DNA of 6,794 nucleotides from the NCBI GenBank assembly GCA_009936765.1, contig JAACDL010000174.1, forward strand, positions 1 to 6,794, given 5' to 3'. Positions within the stretch are counted from its first letter, which is position 1. Every line of letters starts with the position of its first letter. Positions 1 through 5,597 of the stretch are shown here, piece by piece. Source of the DNA: Methanobacteriota archaeon. Lineage in GTDB: Archaea; Thermoplasmatota; Poseidoniia; Poseidoniales; Poseidoniaceae. Both the position numbers and the translations under genes were made by a program. The notes beneath the pieces were generated by a model, which saw only the letters and a program-made list of their open reading frames with translations, made no database searches and was not told the DNA's origin.

Positions 1-636
1 ATTGCGTTTACGATATACCTGACTCAGACTTTGTTAGCCCCACTAATCGAAAAGGCGACTTGGTTTCCCGAAAATGGATTGCTGGGTATCGCCGCGTGGC
101 TACTACTGTATGTTATTCTAGCACTATTAATCGCCCCTGCAAGTTTGCATAAATTTATTTCAGGGGTTTTATTTGGGTTCTGGGGAGGATGGGCGATTGC
201 ATTTATCGGAGCTTGCCTTGGAGCAATACTCCCTTTCTGGCTCACCAAAAAATACCTGTACGGGTTTGTAGATTCTAAATTAAGTGAAAAGCCAACTCTG
301 CGAGCAATGAAAAAAGCAGTTAGTGAGGATGGTTTGAGATGTGTATTCCTCACTAGAGTCAGTTTGGTAATTCCATACCCTGTCCTCAATTATGGGTATG
401 GACTAACAGATGTTACTTGGAGAGATTACCTCCTGGGTAATGCAGGTATGATTGTTCCTGGGGCACTGTATGCATATTGGGGTTCTAAAGCGGCAGACTT
501 GTCAGTGGCCATGGATGAAGGAAGGGACTGGACATATTGGACTGCGATTGTCGCCTCGATAATCCTAACAGTTTGGATAATTGCATACCTGCGTAAAATC
601 ACTCTGTCCCATATTGCGTTGGAAACTCAAGAATGA
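1..636 (+). CDS. TVP38/TMEM64 (VTT/DedA-superfamily) integral membrane protein, 5' partial
   Basis: This is a polytopic membrane protein of the VTT-domain superfamily (TVP38/TMEM64 branch; DedA and VMP1/TMEM41 are relatives). Related proteins are implicated in lipid movement across membranes and in membrane homeostasis; the substrate here cannot be read from sequence. The frame is open from base 1, so the gene enters from the left; 211 residues plus TGA (634-636) are visible. With a usual family length of about 200-240 residues, little seems to be missing. Family signatures are the glycine-rich re-entrant stretch at visible residues 55-86 (GVLFGFWGG, then a G-rich helix ending LTKKYL) and the second signature at 116-138 (TRVSLVIPYPVLNYGYGLT), followed by a G/P-rich hydrophobic segment (IVPGALYAYWG). 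A final membrane helix lies at about 179-197, with a short polar tail. The TTG at position 31 is not needed as a start. Superfamily assignment is firm; the exact function is unknown. Confidence 0.85.
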   Translation: MAFTIYLTQTLLAPLIEKATWFPENGLLGIAAWLLLYVILALLIAPASLHKFISGVLFGFWGGWAIAFIGACLGAILPFWLTKKYLYGFVDSKLSEKPTLRAMKKAVSEDGLRCVFLTRVSLVIPYPVLNYGYGLTDVTWRDYLLGNAGMIVPGALYAYWGSKAADLSVAMDEGRDWTYWTAIVASIILTVWIIAYLRKITLSHIALETQE

Positions 637-651
637 ACGCCATGATTCAAG

Positions 652-670
652 AACCCCGGGCGCTGGGGTT
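652..670 (+). other. GC-rich hairpin in the leader of top6B
   Basis: AACCCC (652-657) and GGGGTT (665-670) are perfect inverted repeats of 6 bp around a 7-base loop, GGGCGCT. The hairpin lies in the 84-bp spacer between the TVP38-like gene and top6B. The part of the spacer from 652 to 720 is about 64% G+C by hand count, well above the neighbouring coding DNA. There is no T-run after the stem, so it does not look like an intrinsic terminator. The loop bases GGGC (658-661) could also pair with GCCC (683-686), giving a possible pseudoknot. The structure is visible; any function is inferred. Confidence 0.4.
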
Positions 671-702
671 AGGTCGCTCAAGGCCCAACGTCATTAGGAC
701 GA

Positions 703-708
703 AGGAGG
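703..708 (+). promoter_or_regulatory. Shine-Dalgarno-like site ahead of top6B
   Basis: AGGAGG at 703-708 is a strong match to the archaeal anti-Shine-Dalgarno complement. It sits 12 bases before the GTG at 721, a little far, and 21 bases before the ATG at 730. A weaker GGTGGA (715-720) lies 9 bases before that ATG. The site supports initiation in this area but does not settle which codon is used. Confidence 0.5.
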
Positions 709-720
709 ACCCTGGGTGGA

Positions 721-2787
721 GTGGATCGTATGGCAGGAATTGCAGACAAGATGGCAAGTAACCAGAAACAGATTGCGATTTCTGAATTTTTTGAGAAGAA
801 TAAACACTTCCTTGGTTTCGACTCTTTGCCACGTTCGATAATCACTGCTGTTAAGGAAGCTGTCGACAATTCATTAGATGCTTGTGAAGAAGCAAGGATT
901 CTTCCCGAGATTATTGTAAAAATTACCAAAATAGATGTCAAGAAAGATATTTTAGAATTACAGACTGAAGACAATGGCCCTGGAATCCCTCAGAAAAGTA
1001 TTGAGAAGGTGTTCGGTCAACTATTATTCGGTTCGAGATTCCACGCGATACGACAAAGTCGCGGGCAGCAAGGAATTGGTATTACTGGGGTGGTAATGTA
1101 CTCACAGTTGACAACTGGAAAACCGACTCACGTTCTTTCAAAAATCTCAGGAGAGCCCACTGCAGTTAGTGTCAATATTGGCTTAGACACACGTAAGAAT
1201 AAGGCTGTAAAAAGCGAACAAACCCGTATTATATGGGAAAGAGAAGACATGAGTCTGAAGGAACATGGTGTTCGAGTTACTACTAGAATGAAAGCCAAAT
1301 ACCAACGCGGACGTCAGTCTGTGTTCCAATACCTCAGAATGACGAGTATTGTTAACCCTCATGCAGAAATAACGTTCGTAGATCCTGATGGCGAGAGATT
1401 CCATTGGCCAAGGGTCACTGAACGCCTGCCGACAAAGGTTGATGCTATCAAGCCGCATCCGCACGGTATTGAGTTAGGGCAACTACAGAGAATGTGTAGA
1501 GAAACCTCGGACTCCAGAATATCCGTATTCCTACGCCAGAACTTCTCTGGAGTTTCAATGAGGGCGGCTAAAGAATTGTGTGAAGCGGCTGAATTGTCGG
1601 TTAGTACCAAACCTAAGTCGATGAAGCCTGATGATGTTAGAGCGCTCTTAGAAGCATTCCAAGGAGAAAGGACGATTGGTGGTAAAGTAATCAAATTGCT
1701 TAGCCCTCCAACGAATTGTCTTTCTCCAATTGAAGAAATGTTAATCAAAAAGGGGCTTTCAAAAACAATCGATTCAAAGTTCATCGCAACAATGACTCGA
1801 GCCCCCACTGTCAGTCATGGAAATCCATTCCAAGTCGAAGTTGGCCTGATTTTTGGCGAAGGCATGTCTGCAGACAAGCACGTCGAAGTCTTGAGGTTCG
1901 CAAATCGCGTTCCGCTAATGTACCAGCAAGGTGGCTGTTTACTGACCAAAGCCATCGAGAGTGTCGATTGGAGGCAATACGGTTTGGAGCAGGCCGGCGG
2001 AAAAGGTGTTCCAAAGGGGCCGGCTGCAGTCCTAGTACACTTAGCCAGCACAAATGTACAATTTACTTCTGAAGCAAAAGAAGCGTTATCGGACAATGAA
2101 TTCGTATTCGAAGAAACTCGTAAAGCAATGCTAGAGATGGGGCGCGGGTTGAGAAAGCACCTTGAGAAAAAGAAGAAAATGGCGAAGACCAGGGAGAAAT
2201 TCGAACTCATCAACGATATCCTGCCGGCGATCGCTGCGAAGTCTGCAGCAATTCTAGAACGCCCGGTTCCAGATTTAGCTGGCTCGATTACCAAGATTAT
2301 GAGTGCAGTAATATGTAACGAAACTACGATTTGGAATAAAGAAACCAAGCAGACTGATGTCTCTGTCACATTATTCAATTATACAACAAGAGCCAGGAGT
2401 TACTCTTTGCTTGTAAATTGGCCTGAGAAATCTGGCGCTGATATCGTAGAGAATGAGCGCGGTGGTCGAAAAGAGGCCACGGGTATCTGGGGTTGGAAGA
2501 TTGAAACATTAGAGCCGGGAGAACAAGCGGTGCTTGAGTACTCGCTTTCTGGCTTAGAGAAAGGAGACTGGACGGAAACTGAAGTATTCTTCAGAGGTAG
2601 CCAGGATGTCATTGGCGCTACAAAGCTTGATGAGAAGATGCTAGTGGAAATCCGAAGGCAGGAAGAGGTTCTCACGCAATCTGAAGAGACTAACGTCGAA
2701 AGCGAAACAGATTCTGAATCATCGTTTGAACCGGGTGTGGTTGAAGGTGATTCTGCACAAACTACTCTCTTTGGAGGTGATGTCTGA
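721..2787 (+). CDS. top6B: DNA topoisomerase VI subunit B (GHKL ATPase)
   Basis: This is the ATP-binding subunit of topoisomerase VI (type IIB). Two B subunits dimerise on ATP to form the gate that traps a second duplex and drives strand passage through the break made by Top6A. Numbering from GTG 721 (688 aa), the GHKL fold shows the N-box with E46 (likely general base) and N50 in KEAVDNSLDA, motif D84-N-G-P-G88, and the ATP-lid motif RGQQGIG (114-120). A helix-two-turn-helix region lies at about 232-310 and the transducer at about 330-500, including STNVQFTSEAKEA; K453 aligns, from memory of the Sulfolobus protein, with its switch lysine K427. Residues about 535-645 form the extra beta-rich Ig-like domain of long euryarchaeal forms. 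An acidic, probably disordered tail (about 648-680) ends in QTTLFGGDV. The frame is closed by a TAG at 670-672; ATG 730 is an equally good start. The stop overlaps top6A by one base. Identification is very secure. Confidence 0.97.
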   Translation: MDRMAGIADKMASNQKQIAISEFFEKNKHFLGFDSLPRSIITAVKEAVDNSLDACEEARILPEIIVKITKIDVKKDILELQTEDNGPGIPQKSIEKVFGQLLFGSRFHAIRQSRGQQGIGITGVVMYSQLTTGKPTHVLSKISGEPTAVSVNIGLDTRKNKAVKSEQTRIIWEREDMSLKEHGVRVTTRMKAKYQRGRQSVFQYLRMTSIVNPHAEITFVDPDGERFHWPRVTERLPTKVDAIKPHPHGIELGQLQRMCRETSDSRISVFLRQNFSGVSMRAAKELCEAAELSVSTKPKSMKPDDVRALLEAFQGERTIGGKVIKLLSPPTNCLSPIEEMLIKKGLSKTIDSKFIATMTRAPTVSHGNPFQVEVGLIFGEGMSADKHVEVLRFANRVPLMYQQGGCLLTKAIESVDWRQYGLEQAGGKGVPKGPAAVLVHLASTNVQFTSEAKEALSDNEFVFEETRKAMLEMGRGLRKHLEKKKKMAKTREKFELINDILPAIAAKSAAILERPVPDLAGSITKIMSAVICNETTIWNKETKQTDVSVTLFNYTTRARSYSLLVNWPEKSGADIVENERGGRKEATGIWGWKIETLEPGEQAVLEYSLSGLEKGDWTETEVFFRGSQDVIGATKLDEKMLVEIRRQEEVLTQSEETNVESETDSESSFEPGVVEGDSAQTTLFGGDV
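2773..2780 (+). promoter_or_regulatory. Perfect Shine-Dalgarno site for top6A inside the end of top6B
   Basis: GGAGGTGA at 2773-2780 is a full 8-base complement to the usual archaeal 16S rRNA 3' end, 6 bases before the top6A ATG (2787). It is embedded in the last codons of top6B, where it encodes G-G-D. Together with the TGATG stop/start overlap (2785-2789) it fixes the top6A start and points to coupled or re-initiated translation of the two subunits. Confidence 0.85.
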
Positions 2788-3884
2788 TGGCACGAGTGAA
2801 TGATCCTGAATTGACAAAGGCAAGGCTACATTTAGTGGTCGAAGAAATGTATGACCGAATAGTGAAAGGGGAACCGCCTACAATGACATTACCTGTTAGG
2901 ACCAAAAATAACATCGGTTTTGATAAAAAATTGGGCGTTTACAAATATGGAAAGAAGAGGTCTACACGTGACGCTACTAGTCTTGGTTCAGCGAAGAACC
3001 TACTTCGTGCACTGCACGTAGTTGAATTTATTGAAGAAATGATTGAGGCTGGAAAATCGTCTACTCTGAGAGAAATGTATTACATTTCAGAAGGATGGGG
3101 ATTAGGTAAATTCGGTGGTCAAAACGAATCTAACAATCTAGCAGAGGATCTTGAAGTTGTTACATCTTGTTTGAGAGAAGATTTCAAACTAAGGCCTGAA
3201 GAAGACGGCGCTAGAATGATTGGGAATGTAACACTCAATGAACTGAACCGAAGGGGTCAATGGATGACAATTAATGCTAGAGATGATGTTGGTGACTCGG
3301 GATATGGCCTTCCTTACAATGTAGAAATCGAAAAGATTCAGCTCAAAGAACATGATGTCAAATTCCTAATGGCTATCGAGACTGGTGGTATGTTCGATAG
3401 GTTAGTTGAAAACGGGTTCGATGAAGAATATGATTGTGGTTTAATCCATCTTAAAGGGCAACCTGCCCGTTCTACGCGCCGAATAATTAAGCGTATGAAT
3501 GAAGAGTGGGATTTACCTGTAGTAGTATTCCTCGACGGTGATCCGTGGTCCTTCAGAATTTTCGCATCTATCGCCTATGGTGCGATTAAGACTGCGCATA
3601 TCTCTGAATATCTTGCAACCCCGTCTGCTAGTTATCTCGGAATAACTTCTGATGACATATTGGCATACGATTTACCTTCAGATGACCTTTCAAAGAAAGA
3701 CATAGAAGCACTGAATGCTGAGTTAACCGATCCGCGATTTGCAGATGGTTGGTGGCAAGATCAGATCAATATGATGCTTGAAATTGGCAAGAAGGCTGAG
3801 CAGCAGTCTCTAGCAAAATACGGCCTAGATTTCGTAACAGATACATATCTTCCAGAAAAATTGGAAGAAATGGGCCTAGCATGA
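2787..3884 (+). CDS. top6A: DNA topoisomerase VI subunit A (Spo11-like cleavage subunit)
   Basis: This is the DNA-cleaving subunit of topoisomerase VI and a homologue of eukaryotic Spo11. A Top6A dimer makes a double-strand break through 5'-phosphotyrosine links while Top6B closes around the transported duplex. At 365 aa it has normal family length. The winged-helix (CAP-like) region, about residues 70-150, carries STLREMYYISEGW; Y99, the second tyrosine, aligns with the catalytic tyrosine of Spo11 (RDIFY). The Toprim domain, about 190 to the C-terminus, has the metal-binding glutamate E198 (AIETGGMFDRL) and the D250-G-D252 pair in FLDGDPWSF, followed by the family motif ISEYLATPSASYLGITSDD. 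All expected catalytic residues are present, so the enzyme should be active. The ATG at 2787 is fixed by an ideal Shine-Dalgarno 6 bases upstream and by the one-base overlap with top6B. Identification is very secure. Confidence 0.97.
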   Translation: MARVNDPELTKARLHLVVEEMYDRIVKGEPPTMTLPVRTKNNIGFDKKLGVYKYGKKRSTRDATSLGSAKNLLRALHVVEFIEEMIEAGKSSTLREMYYISEGWGLGKFGGQNESNNLAEDLEVVTSCLREDFKLRPEEDGARMIGNVTLNELNRRGQWMTINARDDVGDSGYGLPYNVEIEKIQLKEHDVKFLMAIETGGMFDRLVENGFDEEYDCGLIHLKGQPARSTRRIIKRMNEEWDLPVVVFLDGDPWSFRIFASIAYGAIKTAHISEYLATPSASYLGITSDDILAYDLPSDDLSKKDIEALNAELTDPRFADGWWQDQINMMLEIGKKAEQQSLAKYGLDFVTDTYLPEKLEEMGLA

Positions 3885-3914
3885 AGCCGTTTGGTTGAAG
3901 GTGAAGACCCGTTT

Positions 3915-3919
3915 AGGTG
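3915..3919 (+). promoter_or_regulatory. Shine-Dalgarno-like site choosing ATG 3925
   Basis: AGGTG at 3915-3919 lies 5 bases before ATG 3925. The alternative in-frame starts TTG 3895 and GTG 3901 lack a comparable site at the usual distance, so ATG 3925 is preferred for the downstream membrane protein. Confidence 0.5.
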
Positions 3920-3924
3920 TAGTT

Positions 3925-4755
3925 ATGCAGCCTGCTCAAACCACTTCGCCCTGGCCGAAGCGGATTTTGATTGCAGGTTTCGTATTGGCTGTTTGTGGAT
4001 TTGTTACTACCATATTCATGACTGATCATCTGACCAGTTTTTACGATCCTGCGGAAACTTCAGAACATACTGCTGAAATTGGAGAAGTCAACACTTTGGA
4101 ATTGGAAGAAGGTTGTTGGGTAGTCAATGTAGAGGACAGTAGCAGTGACTATGATGTTACTTTCAACTACATCGATGGTGATGGCGCAGGCGAAGAGGTT
4201 GATGATGATTGTAGAACCGATTATCAATGGAGTGACGATTACGACGTCATATCTAAATTGTATATTGAAGAAGAATCTGAAATATTAGTCACAATAGAGT
4301 GTGAACCTGAAGGAGAATGTCAGAGTCTGCTACTATTCACCAACGGAGATACCACCTCAACTGAACTCCTTAGGGCGATGATGATACCTGGAGGGTTGTG
4401 TTTGACCGGGTTTATTCTAATCCCGTTAGGCTGGATATTAATTTCCATAAACAGAGGTAAAGAAGCCGCTGTTCAACTAATTCAGAACCCTAATGCATCG
4501 GTAATGCCATTAGAGAATGATCCTAGAATGAATCAAGAAATGCTGACTACAGACCAACTTTACCAATTAGTCAGAGGCGAAATGCCTGTTGAAGAAGATG
4601 TTGCAAAAGACGTTCCTAGTCCGTTTGCAAACGTAGACACACGGGTTCGTACAAATACACAAAAAAAGGTTGGGGGCTCCATCAATAAGGCTAGTTCGTA
4701 TACCGCAGAAAACCCGCCTACTGATGAATCCTGGAAGAATTGGGATGAGGCTTGA
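3925..4755 (+). CDS. Unrecognised two-pass membrane protein with acidic outer domain
   Basis: I do not recognise a named family. Numbering from ATG 3925 (276 aa), a short polar N-terminus with K12-R13 precedes a hydrophobic helix at about 13-32. A domain at about 33-151 follows that is very rich in Asp and Glu. A second helix at about 152-175 leads to a tail of about 100 residues (176-276) ending SWKNWDEA. By the positive-inside rule the acidic domain should face outside. It has four cysteines (C64, C96, C126, C132) that could form two disulfides. The tail is polar, Pro/Asn/Asp-rich and probably disordered, with one likely helix (TTDQLYQLVRGEM, about 208-220). The gene follows top6A on the same strand after 40 bases, so co-transcription is likely, but a shared function is only a guess. 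Frame-matched TTG 3895 and GTG 3901 would add 10 or 8 residues; the ribosome site favours 3925. It is a real gene by length, composition and packing. Confidence 0.8.
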   Translation: MQPAQTTSPWPKRILIAGFVLAVCGFVTTIFMTDHLTSFYDPAETSEHTAEIGEVNTLELEEGCWVVNVEDSSSDYDVTFNYIDGDGAGEEVDDDCRTDYQWSDDYDVISKLYIEEESEILVTIECEPEGECQSLLLFTNGDTTSTELLRAMMIPGGLCLTGFILIPLGWILISINRGKEAAVQLIQNPNASVMPLENDPRMNQEMLTTDQLYQLVRGEMPVEEDVAKDVPSPFANVDTRVRTNTQKKVGGSINKASSYTAENPPTDESWKNWDEA

Positions 4756-4785
4756 GCCCTATTGCGACGGGTTCATAGGTAAGCG

Positions 4786-4800
4786 TTGGTAGGTAACCAA
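4786..4800. promoter_or_regulatory. Palindrome ahead of the ArsR-like regulator, candidate operator
   Basis: TTGGT (4786-4790) and ACCAA (4796-4800) are perfect 5-bp inverted repeats around AGGTA. The site ends 13 bases before the regulator's ATG (4814), within the only non-coding DNA upstream of it. Winged-helix dimers of this type bind short palindromes and often control their own genes, so an autoregulatory operator is plausible. The arms are short enough that chance cannot be ruled out. I found no clear TATA box or BRE in the gap. Confidence 0.35.
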
Positions 4801-4813
4801 TGGTTGTGAAGTT

Positions 4814-5575
4814 ATGGCTAACCTCGACGAGGCCCTCGCTATCCTACAGAATAAGGCCCGTAGGGCCATTCTAGAGAGATTGGTTAGGGAGCCACATTAT
4901 CCGCTACAACTATCAGATCAAATCGGTATATCTCAGCAAGCTGTCATGAAGCACCTGAAATTATTGGAAGGTGCTGGATTCGTTGTTAAAATGAAGGCTG
5001 CAAGCAGTAAAGGTGGGCCTCCAAAAAATATTTATTCGGTACAACAGGCAATTTCTATCCGTATAGATCTAGGTCCAGATTTATTCAAATGTAGCCAAAG
5101 AACACTGCCCGCTGGTGGACCATTGAAACTTTCAAACAGTTTGAAGGGTGAAGTGGTCAAGGTTGCTGAGATGGTCAGTGGAAGGAAGAAAATTGGTGTT
5201 GGCGAGGGTGCTCATCATTTATCTGCAATTTCTGAAGCTATTGAACGATTAGATTCTGAGCGCGATGCTCTTATTGCCCTCCACCAACAAATCAAACAGC
5301 GTGTATCAACCACAGTAGATTCTGATTTTGAATCGTATGAACAGAGATTAATGGTTCACAATATCCTCGAATCACCAAGATCTAATTTCAATTTCAAGGA
5401 GTTCACGCGAGAATTACAACTAGGAGCAGAGGCTAGTGAGAGATTGATGGACGAAGTCCGTTCACGTGTCGTAAGACAACTAGCGGATCGTTCTGGTCAA
5501 TTCATCGCCGCGTCTCAAACAATAGAGCTGCCTTGGTGGGCAGCACTCGGCATCGACCCCGCTGAAAATCAGTAG
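4814..5575 (+). CDS. ArsR-like winged-helix transcriptional regulator with long C-terminal extension
   Basis: This is a predicted DNA-binding regulator of the archaeal ArsR-like winged-helix type. Its 253 residues begin with the fold in order: helix 1 with NKARRAILERLVREP (about 13-27), the turn YPLQLSDQIGIS (29-40), recognition helix QQAVMKHLKLLEGAG (41-55), and a basic wing (FVVKMKAASSKGGPPKNIY, 56-74). The GPP(K/R)xxY wing followed by a hydrophobic strand and LGPDLF (86-91) is a pattern I associate with archaeal regulators of this group. There is no cysteine metal site in the helix; the only cysteine is C93, so metal sensing is not supported. Residues about 133-165 look like a dimerising coiled coil. 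Residues about 172-235 are helical and of unknown role. ATG 4814 is the only usable start because a TAG (4790-4792) closes the frame upstream and no ATG, GTG or TTG lies between. The Shine-Dalgarno is weak, so a leaderless or short-leader message is possible. Targets are unknown. Confidence 0.85.
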   Translation: MANLDEALAILQNKARRAILERLVREPHYPLQLSDQIGISQQAVMKHLKLLEGAGFVVKMKAASSKGGPPKNIYSVQQAISIRIDLGPDLFKCSQRTLPAGGPLKLSNSLKGEVVKVAEMVSGRKKIGVGEGAHHLSAISEAIERLDSERDALIALHQQIKQRVSTTVDSDFESYEQRLMVHNILESPRSNFNFKEFTRELQLGAEASERLMDEVRSRVVRQLADRSGQFIAASQTIELPWWAALGIDPAENQ

Positions 5576-5597
5576 GGCCGATACCAAATTATTGTTC
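5576..5597. other. 22-bp gap between convergent genes
   Basis: The regulator gene (+) and the surface-protein gene (-) end tail to tail with 22 bases between their stop codons. The gap is moderately A/T-rich (AAATTATTGTT), but there is no hairpin and no T-run longer than two on either strand. A terminator is expected here on layout grounds but is not clearly visible, so transcripts may run into the opposite gene. Confidence 0.4.

Noticed and set aside
31..33. TTG at 31 as the start of the TVP38-like gene
   Set aside because: The same frame is open with hydrophobic codons from base 1, and the family normally has slightly more N-terminal sequence. The start is most likely outside the window.
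24..389. Minus-strand open frame of 121 codons opposite the TVP38-like gene
   Set aside because: It is antisense to a recognisable membrane protein and has no domain of its own.
652..670. Intrinsic terminator for the TVP38-like gene
   Set aside because: The stem is followed by TAGGTCGC and not by a T-run, which archaeal termination normally needs.
1359..1808. Minus-strand open frame of 149 codons inside top6B
   Set aside because: It is a shadow of the conserved H2TH and transducer coding region and shows no family signature.
1815..2378. Minus-strand open frame of 187 codons inside top6B
   Set aside because: It lies wholly opposite a certain gene, its translation has no recognisable domain, and its composition is what antisense codons of top6B would give.
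4165..4212. EF-hand-like calcium loop in the acidic domain of the membrane protein (DGDGAGEEVDDD)
   Set aside because: Position 5 of the loop is Ala, position 8 is not hydrophobic and flanking helices are not evident. It is better explained by general acidity.
4814..5100. Metal-sensing ArsR/SmtB repressor
   Set aside because: The recognition-helix cysteine motif of metal sensors is absent. Only one cysteine occurs, at C93, outside the winged helix.
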